Of a DNA stretch of 64,000 bases, positions 1 to 8,094 are shown piece by piece. A program made the position numbers and the translations under genes. Below the pieces are notes generated by a model, which saw nothing but the letters and a program-made list of their open reading frames with translations, did not search any database and was not told the DNA's origin. Source of the stretch: Actinomycetospora sp. NBRC 106378 (lineage in GTDB: Bacteria > Actinomycetota > Actinomycetes > Mycobacteriales > Pseudonocardiaceae); assembly GCF_030269685.1 (NCBI RefSeq), contig NZ_BSTT01000007.1, positions 124,001 through 188,000 on the forward strand, written 5' to 3'. Each line of letters starts with the position of its first letter. Positions within the stretch are counted from its first letter, which is position 1.

Positions 1-637
1 CGAGCGCCACCAGCACGAACGGCACGAAGACCGCGAGCACGGGGGTCTGCCGCCCGACGACGGCGCCGAGGACGTCCTCGGACAGGCCGGTGACCTGCGC
101 GAGCGTCGTGATCGGGACCGCGATGGCGCCGAAGGCGACCGGAGCGGTGTTGGCAACGAGAGCGACGACGGCGGCCTTGAGCGGCTTGAAATCGACCGCC
201 ATCAACATGACGGTGCAGATCGCGACCGGAGCCCCGAACCCGGCCAGCGCCTCGAGCAGCGCCCCGAAGGCGAAGGCGATGATGATGGCCTGCACCCGCT
301 GGTCGTCGGAGACGGAGCTGAAGGAGCGCCGCAGGACGTCGAAGTGCCCGGTGCGCACCGTCATCCGGTAGATCCACAGGGCGTTGATGACGATCCAGAG
401 GATCGGGAAGAACCCGAACACGGCGCCCTCGGTGCCGGCGAGCACCGCCTGGCCGACCGGCATCGCGTAGACGAGCACCGCGACCAGCAGCGAGACCACG
501 AGGGCGATGATCGACGCGAGCCACGCCCGCACCCGGAGGCCGCCGAGCAGGACGAACAGGACGAGGAGCGGGAGGGCCGCCACCAACGAGCTCCAGGCCA
601 GGGACCCGAGTACCGGCGCGTACTGCTGCACGTACAT
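1..637 (-). CDS. lldP: L-lactate permease, LctP/LldP family (C-terminus cut by window edge)
   Basis: Encodes the first 212 residues of a lactate permease, an inner-membrane carrier importing L-lactate or glycolate with protons. The visible part begins MYVQQYAPVLGSLAWSS and contains several hydrophobic helices and the family signature GALLEALAGFGAPVAI, followed by VALVANTAPVAFGAIAVP. The ATG start (635-637) is preceded by a GAGGAG ribosome site (complement of 646-652) at 8-base spacing. The gene is divergent from the peptide transporter that starts at about 773, so the two share a 135-base control region. The family is usually 500-560 residues long, so more than half lies outside the window. 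Family assignment is firm; substrate (lactate or glycolate) is inferred. Confidence 0.88.
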   Translation of the reverse strand, partial: MYVQQYAPVLGSLAWSSLVAALPLLVLFVLLGGLRVRAWLASIIALVVSLLVAVLVYAMPVGQAVLAGTEGAVFGFFPILWIVINALWIYRMTVRTGHFDVLRRSFSSVSDDQRVQAIIIAFAFGALLEALAGFGAPVAICTVMLMAVDFKPLKAAVVALVANTAPVAFGAIAVPITTLAQVTGLSEDVLGAVVGRQTPVLAVFVPFVLVAL

Positions 638-772
638 GGCTGATGACTCCTCGTCGTCGAGTTGCCGTGCCTAGTACCCCATCCGGGGTGGAACACTCCA
701 CATGGAATTCACGGGACGGAATGTCGCCCGGCCACTGGTGCGGACCTCTCAGGTTTGTCACAGTGTCCGTTC

Positions 773-2308
773 GTGACCATCACCCCTGGTAACCCCGACG
801 ATCCGAAGGCGGTCGATCCCGCCGACGGAGGCGTGACGACGGCCGACACCCCCGACCCCGGCCAGGACTTCTCCGCCGACCGCCGCTTCTTCGGCCATCC
901 GCTCGCGCTCGCGAACCTGTTCTCGGTGGAGCTGTGGGAGCGGTTCAGCTTCTACGGGATGCAGGCCGTCATGGCCTACTACCTCTACACGCAGGTGGCC
1001 GAGGGCGGGCTGGGCCTGCCGAAGGAGGCCGCGACCAGCATCATCGGCGCCTACGGCGGGATGGTGTACCTCGCCTGCGTCGGCGGGGCGTGGATCGCCG
1101 ACCGGGTGCTCGGCGCCGAGCGGACCCTGTTCTTCTCCGCGTGCACGGTGATGCTCGGCCACATCGCGCTGGCCCTGATCCCGGGCCTCGGCGGCGTCGT
1201 GGTCGGCCTCATCCTGGTCGCGCTCGGCTCGGGCGGGGTGAAGACCTCCGCGACGTCCGTGGTCGGTTCGCTGTACCGCCGCGACGACCCCCGGGCCGAC
1301 GCCGGGTTCTCGATCTTCTACATGGGCGTCAACATCGGCGCGCTGGTCGGGCCGCTGTTGACCGGTCTCGCGCAGACCACGATCGGCTTCCACTGGGCAT
1401 TCGGTCTCGCCGCGATCGGCATGGCGCTCGGCCTCGGTATCTACGTCACGGGCCGCAAGAACCTCCCGGCCACCGCGAACGTGGTCCCGACGCCGCTCAC
1501 GCCGGGGGCCTGGCAGCGGCCGGTCGGCATCGTCGTGGCGGCCGTCGTCGTCATCGTCGTGCTGTTCGTGGTCGGCGTGCTGACCGCGGAGAACCTGTCG
1601 ACCGCGGTGGCGATCGTGGTGGCGGTCATCGCGATCGCGCTGTTCACGACGCTGCTCCGGAGCCCGAAGGTCACGGCGGACGAGCGTTCGCGCACCCGGG
1701 CCTACATCCCGATGTGGCTCGCCAGCGTCGTGTTCTGGTCGCTGTTCCAGCAGCAGTTCACGGTGGTGACCCTCTACACCGACGAGCGCCTCGACCGGAT
1801 GCTCGGCGGCTGGGAGATGCCGATCGCGTGGGTGAACTCCCTCGAGCCGTTCTTCGTCATCGTCCTCGCACCGCTGTTCGCGGTGCTGTGGACCCGACTG
1901 GGCGAGCGGGCTCCGTCGACGCCGGTCAAGTTCGCGATCGGCGCGGGCGGTATGGGGGTGGCGTTCCTGCTCTTCCTGCCCTGGGCGGGCGGTACCGGCA
2001 ACACGACCCCGGTGCTCGCGATCGTGCTGATCATGCTCGTGTTCGCGCTGGCCGAGATGAACCTGTCGCCCGTGGGGCTGTCGCTCTCGACCCGGATCGG
2101 GCCGGAGGCGTTCCGGTCGCAGTCGGTGGCGCTGTTCTACCTGTCGGTCTCGCTCGGCTCGACGCTCGCGGGCACCATGGCGGGCTTCTACGACCCGTCG
2201 ACGGAGGGCACGTACTTCTCGGTCATCGGGATCGCGGCCCTCGTCCTCGGCGGGGTGCTGCTCGCTCTCGCGCCGTGGGTGAAGCGGGCGATGCGCGGCG
2301 TGCGCTGA
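773..2308 (+). CDS. POT/PTR family proton-dependent di/tripeptide transporter
   Basis: A 511-residue member of the proton-dependent oligopeptide transporter family (DtpT type), importing di- and tripeptides. Evidence is the PTR2 signature ELWERFSFYGMQAVMAYYLY early in the protein, which holds the ExxER proton-coupling motif, then about 14 hydrophobic helices with the conserved segment FSIFYMGVNIGALVGPLL. The start is uncertain. GTG at 773 is chosen; GTG at 833 directly behind a GGAGG would remove 20 residues without touching helix 1, and an ATG at 662 would run back into the promoter and ribosome site of the divergent lactate permease. It is followed by two palindromic repeats and a convergent metallopeptidase gene, so it is probably monocistronic. 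Confidence 0.88.
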   Translation: MTITPGNPDDPKAVDPADGGVTTADTPDPGQDFSADRRFFGHPLALANLFSVELWERFSFYGMQAVMAYYLYTQVAEGGLGLPKEAATSIIGAYGGMVYLACVGGAWIADRVLGAERTLFFSACTVMLGHIALALIPGLGGVVVGLILVALGSGGVKTSATSVVGSLYRRDDPRADAGFSIFYMGVNIGALVGPLLTGLAQTTIGFHWAFGLAAIGMALGLGIYVTGRKNLPATANVVPTPLTPGAWQRPVGIVVAAVVVIVVLFVVGVLTAENLSTAVAIVVAVIAIALFTTLLRSPKVTADERSRTRAYIPMWLASVVFWSLFQQQFTVVTLYTDERLDRMLGGWEMPIAWVNSLEPFFVIVLAPLFAVLWTRLGERAPSTPVKFAIGAGGMGVAFLLFLPWAGGTGNTTPVLAIVLIMLVFALAEMNLSPVGLSLSTRIGPEAFRSQSVALFYLSVSLGSTLAGTMAGFYDPSTEGTYFSVIGIAALVLGGVLLALAPWVKRAMRGVR

Positions 2309-2316
2309 CCTGCTCC

Positions 2317-2377
2317 CCGAGGTGCACGTGGGGCAGGTCCGGGCGCTCTGGAACCTGCTCCACGTGTCCCTCGCGGG
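2317..2377. repeat. Palindromic intergenic element, family A, copy 1
   Basis: An imperfect inverted repeat of about 60 bases with outer arms CGAGGTGCACGTGG and CCACGTGTCCCTCGCGGG. It is the first of a pair in the convergent gap between the peptide transporter and the metallopeptidase. The same element occurs as pairs in the gaps at about 27.4 and 51.5 kb. It can form a hairpin and may serve as a bidirectional terminator. Confidence 0.7.
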
Positions 2378-2397
2378 CGCCTGGCCCGTTGCTCCGG

Positions 2398-2461
2398 TCG
2401 CGAGGGTGACCTCAGACAGGTCGACGGGCCGCCCGCCCTGCCTGGTGTGCCCCTCGCGGGA
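2398..2461. repeat. Palindromic intergenic element, family A, copy 2
   Basis: Second member of the pair, 20 bases after the first. Arms are CGCGAGGGTGACCTCAGACAGG and CCTGCCTGGTGTGCCCCTCG. It ends four bases before the stop codon of the convergent metallopeptidase gene. Confidence 0.7.
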
Positions 2462-2464
2462 GGC

Positions 2465-3478
2465 TCAGAGCGCATTCGTCGAGAACGTGTCGCAGCGGGT
2501 CGGGTCGCCACCGGTGTAGCCGGTGGTCAGCCAGCGCTTGCGCTGGTCGGACGACCCGTGGGTGAAGGTGTCCGGGTTGACGGTGCCGCCCCCGAGCTTG
2601 CCCTGGATGTAGTCGTCGCCGATGCGCTGGGCGGCGTCGACGGCGGATCCGAGGTCGGCCGGCGTGATGTCCTCGATGAGGGCGGGCCGACCGGCCGCCG
2701 GCTGGCTCGCGTGGTTCATCCACACCCCGGCGTAGCAGTCGGCCTGCAGCTCGAGGCGCACCGAGTCCGACGTCGCGCCCTGCCGGGACCGCACCTTCGC
2801 CTCGGTGCCGAGCTGGGCCTGCACGTGGTGGCCGTACTCGTGGGCGAGCACGTAGGCGTTCACGAGCGGCCCACCCTGCGCGCCGAACTGCTGCTGGAGC
2901 TGGTCGTAGAAGCTCAGGTCGATGTAGACCAGGTTGTCGCCCGGGCAGTAGAACGGGCCCGCGCTGGAGTCGGCCGACCCGCAGGCGGTGCGCACCGAGC
3001 CGGTGAAGAAGGTCGTGTCGACCCGCTCGTAGGTCGGTTGCGCGCCCCGCACCGCCGACGCCGCCCGCGCGTAGCCGCCGCCCGCCCAGTACGCCTGGAT
3101 CGAGTTGATGTCGGCGACGATCGCGCAGTCCAGCTTCGTGTTGGCGTCCCGCCCGGTGCGGCACTCGCTCGCCAGGTCGCTCGTGCCGACCCGGCCCGGG
3201 CCGCCGGGGTCGCCGAACCCGCCGGCGACGCCGGTCGTCATCCCGGATCCGCCCCCGAGGAACTGCACCGCGAGGAACCCGATCACGGCGACGACGATGA
3301 CACCGAGGCTCGCCTTGCCGCCGCGGCCCCGGAGGAGCAGGCCGAGGACCAGCGCGATCAGCCCGCCACCACCGCCGCCGCCCCCACCGAGGCCTCCGAA
3401 GCCTCCGGAGCCCCCGGACGAGCCCCGCTGGTCGGTGACCTCGGACGCGTCGAGCTGGGCGTCGTCGTCGTAGCGCAT
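2465..3478 (-). CDS. Membrane-anchored neutral zinc metallopeptidase (YpfJ/COG2321 family)
   Basis: A 337-residue predicted zinc protease. It begins MRYDDDAQLDASEVTDQRG, then a glycine-rich stretch, one transmembrane helix at about residues 70-90 (LGVIVVAVIGFLAVQFLGGG), and an extracytoplasmic catalytic domain with HEYGHH at residues 213-218 giving the HExxH zinc site. Downstream RLELQADCYAGVWMNHASQP supplies the likely third ligand region, as in the YpfJ family. The ATG at 3478 has a GGAGG ribosome site 8 bases upstream; the frame stays open further upstream without family-like sequence. Substrates are unknown. The gene is convergent with the peptide transporter across a repeat pair. Confidence 0.88.
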   Translation of the reverse strand: MRYDDDAQLDASEVTDQRGSSGGSGGFGGLGGGGGGGGGLIALVLGLLLRGRGGKASLGVIVVAVIGFLAVQFLGGGSGMTTGVAGGFGDPGGPGRVGTSDLASECRTGRDANTKLDCAIVADINSIQAYWAGGGYARAASAVRGAQPTYERVDTTFFTGSVRTACGSADSSAGPFYCPGDNLVYIDLSFYDQLQQQFGAQGGPLVNAYVLAHEYGHHVQAQLGTEAKVRSRQGATSDSVRLELQADCYAGVWMNHASQPAAGRPALIEDITPADLGSAVDAAQRIGDDYIQGKLGGGTVNPDTFTHGSSDQRKRWLTTGYTGGDPTRCDTFSTNAL

Positions 3479-3549
3479 CGCGAAGTTCCTCCGGCCGTGT
3501 CGGTTCGCGTCGATCCTGTCGCGCTCACCTACCCGACCGGAAGCCGGGC

Positions 3550-3687
3550 CTACGACCGGTAGTTCTTCCGCCCGTTCCACGCGTTGCGTCCGTCGCGCCG
3601 CGCCCTTCCGGTCTCGGCACGCCACCGCCCGAGGAAGTAGCCGATGACGATCCCCACCAGCACGAACAACATCCACGCCTCGACCAC
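3550..3687 (-). CDS. Small single-pass membrane protein, 45 aa, unknown function
   Basis: A short frame from GTG 3687 to TAG 3550 encoding a protein that starts VVEAWMLFVLVGIVIGYFLG, a clean single transmembrane helix, followed by a basic tail rich in Arg ending NGRKNYRS. An AGGGGGG ribosome site lies about 8 bases before the GTG. The helix-plus-basic-tail design and the codon bias support a real small gene. It lies 71 bases upstream of the metallopeptidase on the same strand and may be co-transcribed with it. No function can be assigned. Confidence 0.5.
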   Translation of the reverse strand: MVEAWMLFVLVGIVIGYFLGRWRAETGRARRDGRNAWNGRKNYRS

Positions 3688-3798
3688 GCAGGCCCCCCTG
3701 TCCGGTGTCTGCCGTCAGGCGTAGCACGGGTGTTCGAGTGGTGGTCGGGAAATTGCGACGGTCGGTGGCCGAGGTTCAGTCTCCCGGCCCAGTCGGGC

Positions 3799-5244
3799 TC
3801 ACGGTGGAGTGGTCTCGTCCGCCGGTTCCGGCGACGCCGTGTCGATCGTCGGCGGGGTGGTCGTCGCGGCGGGAGCCGCGGCGGGGGCCGCGGCGGTGGT
3901 GGACGGGGCCTGCGAGGTGGGCGCCGCCGGCGTGGTGACCGGCGTCGTGGTCGCCGGCGGCGTGGACGACGGCATGGGCGTGGACGTCTCCGGTGCGGGC
4001 ACCGCCGACCGGAACCCGGGAGCGCTGAGCGAGGCCGACCGGGCGGGAGCCGACTGCGGGACCACCGCGGCGGGCAGCGGCGCGCCCGCGGCGAGCGGCG
4101 TGAGCCGGGTCTTCATCAGCTCGACGCGGTAGGTCGTGTACTGCGACATCGTGAACCAGATGTCCGGGCCGTCGTTCCAGCGTGGCGTGAGGTAGGGCGC
4201 GTAGGCCTGGGGGAACTCCTTGGTGGTCGTGACCACCTGGGCGGGCGTCCACGGGCCGGTCGGCGTGGTGGCCGTCCGCAGGACGACCTCGCCGGTGTCG
4301 TCGACCAGGTACATCATGATCCAACGCTGGTAGTAGGCGTTCCAGCGCACCGAGAGCTCGCCGACCGGGCCCTTCACCACCGGGACGGCGTTGGCCTCCC
4401 CCGCTACCCAGTCGGTGCCGTTCCAGTAGCGGTAGGCCGTGGTGTCGGTCAGCTTCTCCGCCGGGACCCGGGCCAGGGAGAGATCGCCGTAGCGACCGCC
4501 GGGGATGCCGTACACGTAGATCTGGGAGCCCGGAGCGGTGCCGGCCTCGACCGGCGAGGCCGGGTCGTCGGGTCCGCCCGGCCGGACGTAGGCGACCTGA
4601 CCGAACTTGGAGTCGGCGGCCCAGCGGGCGCCGGAGTCGGTCCAGGTGGTGCCGCCGTCGGTGGAGGTGACCATGCCCGCGCCGGTGAGCCGCCAGTGAC
4701 CGGGCCGGTCGAAGCTCTGCACCGACATGTACTGCAGGTTCATCGTGGTGTTCTTCGCCCCGGTCGCGATGCCGTAGGTCGGGATCACCGTCTCCTGCAC
4801 GCCCTTGCGCTTCTGGGAGGGGATCAGTTCCTTCGCGTGCCCGCCGCGGTCGGTGATCATGCCCTTGAACGAGAGCCCGTTCGCCGGGGAGGCGGGCGGG
4901 TCGATCGAGGCGATGACGTTGGAGCGCCAGTCGGTGTGCGGCACGGAGAAGAAGTTCTTCGCCGCCGGGGCGCCGAAGGTGTCGCCGAACGTCATCGCCA
5001 TGCGCGGCCCCACCATGAACATGTGCCCCAGGTCGGTGCCCTCGACCCCGTACCGTGCGCCGGTGTCGTTGATCGATCCGGCGCCGACGAGGTCGGCGAC
5101 CTTCGCGGTGGCCGACCGCTCGACCGCCCAGGCGCCCGTCTCGGCGGGGGCCGCCACCGCGGCGGTCCCGACCGTGAACCCGACGAGGGCGGCCAGGCCG
5201 GCGGTCAGCCCGGCGAGGACCCGCCGGCGGCGTGGGTGCTCCAT
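3799..5244 (-). CDS. Secreted DUF4185 domain protein with Ser/Thr/Pro-rich tail
   Basis: A 481-residue exported protein. The N-terminus MEHPRRRRVLAGLTAGLAAL carries arginine pairs and a hydrophobic core ending AAVAAPAET, a Tat- or Sec-type signal peptide with probable cleavage near residue 33. Residues 45-350 match the DUF4185 pattern (GTDLGHMFMV, MAMTFGDTF, repeated W/Y-rich blades such as YRYWNGTDWV and STDGGTTWTDSG), which suggests a beta-propeller related to sialidase-like folds. The last 110 residues are a low-complexity PA/T/S tail. The start at MEHPRR is preferred because the frame further upstream lacks signal-peptide character. The enzymatic role of DUF4185 is not known to me. Confidence 0.82.
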   Translation of the reverse strand: MEHPRRRRVLAGLTAGLAALVGFTVGTAAVAAPAETGAWAVERSATAKVADLVGAGSINDTGARYGVEGTDLGHMFMVGPRMAMTFGDTFGAPAAKNFFSVPHTDWRSNVIASIDPPASPANGLSFKGMITDRGGHAKELIPSQKRKGVQETVIPTYGIATGAKNTTMNLQYMSVQSFDRPGHWRLTGAGMVTSTDGGTTWTDSGARWAADSKFGQVAYVRPGGPDDPASPVEAGTAPGSQIYVYGIPGGRYGDLSLARVPAEKLTDTTAYRYWNGTDWVAGEANAVPVVKGPVGELSVRWNAYYQRWIMMYLVDDTGEVVLRTATTPTGPWTPAQVVTTTKEFPQAYAPYLTPRWNDGPDIWFTMSQYTTYRVELMKTRLTPLAAGAPLPAAVVPQSAPARSASLSAPGFRSAVPAPETSTPMPSSTPPATTTPVTTPAAPTSQAPSTTAAAPAAAPAATTTPPTIDTASPEPADETTPP

Positions 5245-5394
5245 GCGGGCGCACGCTAGGAAGCGCAGGCGCCGCGCCCGGGGCGCGAAACGCCCGATCA
5301 CCCACAGGTGTCCCACCGACCACCCGGGGAACGCCGTGGCCGTCGGGCATGATCACCGTACGCCGACCGACACCCCGTTCGAGGAGTCCCGATC

Positions 5395-6582
5395 GTGAGC
5401 GCGGAGATCGACACGCGAGCCCTGGCGTCCCTGGTGCGGCCGGGAGCGCGGATCGCGCTGGCCGACGGGTGCGGCGCACCCCGGGCCGCATACGCGGCGC
5501 TCGGCGCGATCGCCCGCGAGCGCGGCGACCTGCGCCTGCTCCTCGGATGGATGCCCGCGTCGGTGGAGGGCCTCGACCTCGCCGCGTTCGCCGACGCCCG
5601 CACCGTGATGCCGGGCTGGGGCCTGCGGACGGGGGTCGCCGCCGGCCACGTCCGGGCCGTGCCCGCCCGGCTCTCCGCGATGCCCGCGCTGCTGGCGGGT
5701 CCGCTCCGGCCGGACCTCCTCGTCCTGGCGGCCGCCCCAGGGCCCTACGGGCCGGTGCTGGGCAGCGAGGTGTCCTGGCTGCGCGCGGTGATCGACGCCG
5801 GGGTGCCGCTCGCGGTCGTGCTCGACGAGGCGCTCCCCCGCGCCACCGCCGGCCCGCCGCTGCCCGAGGACCAGACCTTCGTGATCGGCCACACCGCGGA
5901 CGGCCCGGCGACGGTGCCCGTCGCCCCCGAGCCGAGCCCCGAGCACCGGCGGATCGGCGAGCTGGTCGCGGGGCTCCTCCCCGACGACGCCCGGGTCCAG
6001 TGGGCGCCGGGGCAGCTCGGCCAGGCGGTGGTACGCGGCATCCTCGAGCGGGGCCGCCCGGTGCACGCCGACTCCGGGCTGCTCGGCGACCCCGTGGTGG
6101 ACCTCGACGAGGCCGGGTTGCTCGCCTCGACACCGACGGCGACCTACCTCGTCGGCACCCCGCGCCTCTACGACTGGGCCGACGCGCACGGACGGGCCGG
6201 CCGCCCGGTGCTCCACGGCGTCGAGGTCACCCACGACCCGAACCGGCTCGCGGCCGACCCGCCGCTGGTCGCGGTGAACACGGCGGTGGAGGTCGACCCG
6301 GACGGGCAGGTCAACGTGGAGGGCACGGCCTCGGCCCTCGTCGGCGGGATCGGCGGGCACCCCGACTACGCCGCGGCCGCCACCCGCTCACGACGCGGCC
6401 TGTCGGTGGTCGCCCTCGCCAGCACCCACCGCGGGCGGTCGACCCTGGTCGACCGCCTGTCGCGACCGGTCACGACGGCGAGCCACGACGTCGACGTCGT
6501 GGTCACCGAGCACGGGGTGGCCGACCTGCGCGGTCTCGACCGGGAGGAGCGCCGCACGGCGCTGCGTCGACTCTGGCCCTGA
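5395..6582 (+). CDS. Acetyl-CoA hydrolase/CoA-transferase family protein
   Basis: A 395-residue protein of the 4-hydroxybutyrate/acetate CoA-transferase family. Supporting segments are HADSGLLGDPVVDL, VEVDPDGQVNVEGTASALVGGIGG and the C-terminal VVTEHGVADLRGLDREERR, which correspond to the family's CoA-binding and active-site regions. GTG at 5395 follows a GAGGAG ribosome site by 8 bases. Homologues move CoA between acetate and other short acids or hydrolyse acyl-CoA; the substrate here cannot be read from sequence. It stands alone, nine bases from a convergent small gene. It is shorter than typical 430-residue relatives, mostly in the N-terminal half. Confidence 0.8.
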   Translation: MSAEIDTRALASLVRPGARIALADGCGAPRAAYAALGAIARERGDLRLLLGWMPASVEGLDLAAFADARTVMPGWGLRTGVAAGHVRAVPARLSAMPALLAGPLRPDLLVLAAAPGPYGPVLGSEVSWLRAVIDAGVPLAVVLDEALPRATAGPPLPEDQTFVIGHTADGPATVPVAPEPSPEHRRIGELVAGLLPDDARVQWAPGQLGQAVVRGILERGRPVHADSGLLGDPVVDLDEAGLLASTPTATYLVGTPRLYDWADAHGRAGRPVLHGVEVTHDPNRLAADPPLVAVNTAVEVDPDGQVNVEGTASALVGGIGGHPDYAAAATRSRRGLSVVALASTHRGRSTLVDRLSRPVTTASHDVDVVVTEHGVADLRGLDREERRTALRRLWP

Positions 6583-6590
6583 CGCAGGCG

Positions 6591-6887
6591 TCAGCTCGCG
6601 AGCACGCGCTCCTGCCGCGTCTCCTCGCGGAGCACCTCCATCAGGGCGGTGGCGAGATCCCCCGCGGCGGGGTCGTTGACGAGCAGCAGCAGGGCGATCA
6701 GGACGCGGGCGTGGGCGCGGCGCTGCACCCCGCCGACCGCCGGGGCGCCCTCGGTCAGCGGCAGCGCGTTCTGCGCCAGGGCCAGGGCGACGTCGTGCGC
6801 GAGGCCCTCGAGGATCCACACCTCGACCTGCGTCACGACGGACGCCGCCAGATCCTCGAGCCGTCCCGGTTCCGCCACGTCGGCCAT
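6591..6887 (-). CDS. Hypothetical protein, about 98 aa, alpha-helical
   Basis: Starts MADVAEPGRLEDLAASVVTQ and is predicted to be almost entirely helical, with a hydrophobic helix near RVLIALLLLVNDPAAG. No family recognised. Two starts are possible: ATG at 6887, or GTG at 6908, which lies 7 bases after a TAAGAC box and would give a leaderless 105-residue product. It is convergent with the CoA-transferase (9-base gap) and divergent from the gene at 7117. Confidence 0.6.
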   Translation of the reverse strand: MADVAEPGRLEDLAASVVTQVEVWILEGLAHDVALALAQNALPLTEGAPAVGGVQRRAHARVLIALLLLVNDPAAGDLATALMEVLREETRQERVLAS

Positions 6888-6915
6888 CACCCCTGTTCCA
6901 ACGTTCACGTAGGTA

Positions 6916-6921
6916 GTCTTA
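6916..6921 (-). promoter_or_regulatory. Candidate -10 box TAAGAC for the small gene ending at 6591
   Basis: TAAGAC on the minus strand lies 7 bases before GTG 6908, the spacing expected for a leaderless transcript. Confidence 0.35.
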
Positions 6922-7102
6922 CTGATCACGGACCGATGTCCGGACCCCCCTTTTCCGACGGGTGGACGGTGCCCGTTGTCGCCCGCCGGAGTGGCGCCGT
7001 GACCCCCGGTGCACGGGTTCGGGGTCCGTGCGTGCGCGACGCCGCAGGTGAAACCCAGGTGACCCCGAACCGCGATCCGGCGACACCGACGTGAACGGCG
7101 GG

Positions 7103-7108
7103 TAGCGT
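7103..7108 (+). promoter_or_regulatory. Candidate -10 box TAGCGT, leaderless start at 7117
   Basis: TAGCGT ends 8 bases before the ATG at 7117 and no ribosome site is visible, which fits a leaderless mRNA. Confidence 0.45.
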
Positions 7109-7116
7109 CGGGCCGT

Positions 7117-7452
7117 ATGGCCGACCGTGTGCTGACCAGCGTCCCGACGGGCCCCGAGGCGGCACCGGCCCTCCCGCCGGAGAAGCACGGGGACCCGCTG
7201 TCCGCGCCGGACCTGCTGGACGCGCTCGACCGGGGCGACGACGCTGCCGTGCGCGCGTGGATCACCGCACACACGCCGGAGCCGGAGAGCCTCCTCATGT
7301 ACGGACTGTTCCTCGGGGCGGGCGTCCTCGGGTTGGTGGAGTGGCCCGCGGTCCTGCTGTCCTGCCTCGGGCAGCTGGTGGTCGACCGGCGCTTCGGCGG
7401 GGTGGAGAGCCTCGCGGCCCAGCTGCGGGCACGGGTCGCCGCGGTCGGCTGA
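7117..7452 (+). CDS. Hypothetical protein, 111 aa, with a hydrophobic central segment
   Basis: Starts MADRVLTSVPTGPEAAPALP. Residues 65-90 (LLMYGLFLGAGVLGLVEWPA and following) are hydrophobic and could be one membrane helix or a buried helix; the C-terminus is helical and basic. No family recognised. It is preceded by a TAGCGT box without ribosome site and followed by two strong hairpins, so it forms a single-gene transcript divergent from the gene at 6591-6887. Confidence 0.65.
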   Translation: MADRVLTSVPTGPEAAPALPPEKHGDPLSAPDLLDALDRGDDAAVRAWITAHTPEPESLLMYGLFLGAGVLGLVEWPAVLLSCLGQLVVDRRFGGVESLAAQLRARVAAVG

Positions 7453-7641
7453 CCCGCCTCGTCGTCGGGCGGGCCCCGCCGACCCGGTCCCGGAACGAAC
7501 GTCTCCGGCGCAATCAGGAGGGACACCCCGGCGACCGGGAGCATCCGCGGCGTGGCAGCGGCGGGAGGTGTCGTCGGTCATGGGGCGGCCGCATCACGTT
7601 GCGTACAACCAGTTGAAGATGGCACAGTCGCCCGCGCCGGG

Positions 7642-7660
7642 CTCCTCGCCCCCCGAGGAG
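7642..7660. terminator. Hairpin with 7-bp stem in convergent gap
   Basis: CTCCTCG and CGAGGAG are separated by a 5-base C loop. It is the first of two consecutive hairpins between the gene at 7117 and the convergent csoR. Confidence 0.5.
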
Positions 7661-7668
7661 TCCGGTCA

Positions 7669-7703
7669 GACCCCGTCGCCCCTCCCCCCGGGGCGACGGG
7701 GTC
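7669..7703. terminator. Strong bidirectional terminator hairpin (14-bp perfect stem)
   Basis: GACCCCGTCGCCCC pairs perfectly with GGGGCGACGGGGTC over a 7-base loop. It lies 22 bases past the csoR stop codon, in the convergent gap, so it can end transcription from both sides. There is no long U-tract, as is usual in high-GC actinobacteria. Confidence 0.75.
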
Positions 7704-7725
7704 GCTCCAGCGGCCGACCCGTCGG

Positions 7726-8028
7726 TCAGGACCGCACGAGCCGGGCGATCGCGGCCGAGGCCTCCGCGACCTTCTCCTTCGCCTCCGCGTCCCCCGCCTT
7801 GGCGGCGTCGACCACACAGGAGCCCATGTGCTCCTCCAGCAGCGCGAGCGCGAGGTTCTGCAGCGCGCCGGTCACGGCGCTGACCTGCGTGAGGACGTCG
7901 ATGCAGTACTTGTCCTCCTCGACCATGCGCGCGATGCCCCGGACCTGGCCCTCGACGCGCTTCAGGCGTCGCAGGTGCGCGTCCTTGTGCGGGGAGTAGC
8001 CGTGCTGGTGCTCGCTCACGGGTGTCAT
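7726..8028 (-). CDS. csoR: Copper-sensing transcriptional repressor CsoR
   Basis: A 100-residue helical repressor of the CsoR/RcnR family. The Cu(I) triad is intact: Cys42 (KYCIDVLTQ), His67 and Cys71 (EEHMGSC), with the same 25- and 4-residue spacing as the mycobacterial protein. It begins MTPVSEHQHGYSPHKDAHLR with a His-rich leader. The initiating ATG is 8028 or the adjacent 8031. No clear ribosome site is present, because the start overlaps the operator ATACC-N-GGTATAC region. It is divergent from copA, so the two operator-like palindromes between them can control both genes. By family precedent, Cu(I) binding releases DNA and derepresses the efflux ATPase. Confidence 0.93.
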   Translation of the reverse strand: MTPVSEHQHGYSPHKDAHLRRLKRVEGQVRGIARMVEEDKYCIDVLTQVSAVTGALQNLALALLEEHMGSCVVDAAKAGDAEAKEKVAEASAAIARLVRS

Positions 8029-8029
8029 C

Positions 8030-8048
8030 ATACCGGGGTGGGGTATAC
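8030..8048. promoter_or_regulatory. CsoR operator-like palindrome 1
   Basis: ATACCGGGGTGGGGTATAC overlaps the csoR start codon. It has the GC-rich centre flanked by TAC/GTA expected of CsoR boxes, so CsoR would repress its own gene here. Confidence 0.6.
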
Positions 8049-8066
8049 CTTCCCCGATTGACTCGA

Positions 8067-8083
8067 ATACCCCCCAGGGGTAC
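8067..8083. promoter_or_regulatory. CsoR operator-like palindrome 2
   Basis: ATACCCCCCAGGGGTAC lies 12 bases before the copA start and resembles the TACCCC-GGGGTA boxes bound by actinobacterial CsoR proteins. It is placed to control copA and, through coupling, the following nuo-like genes. Confidence 0.65.
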
Positions 8084-8094
8084 CACTGGTAGAC

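Noticed and set aside
676-689. Short hairpin ACCCC-ATCC-GGGGT as a terminator or operator
   Set aside because: A five-base stem is expected by chance at this GC content, and it lies in a divergent promoter region without supporting repeats.
662-772. N-terminal extension of the peptide transporter from ATG 662
   Set aside because: It would begin 25 bases from the divergent lactate permease start and overlap its control region, and the added residues have no family similarity.
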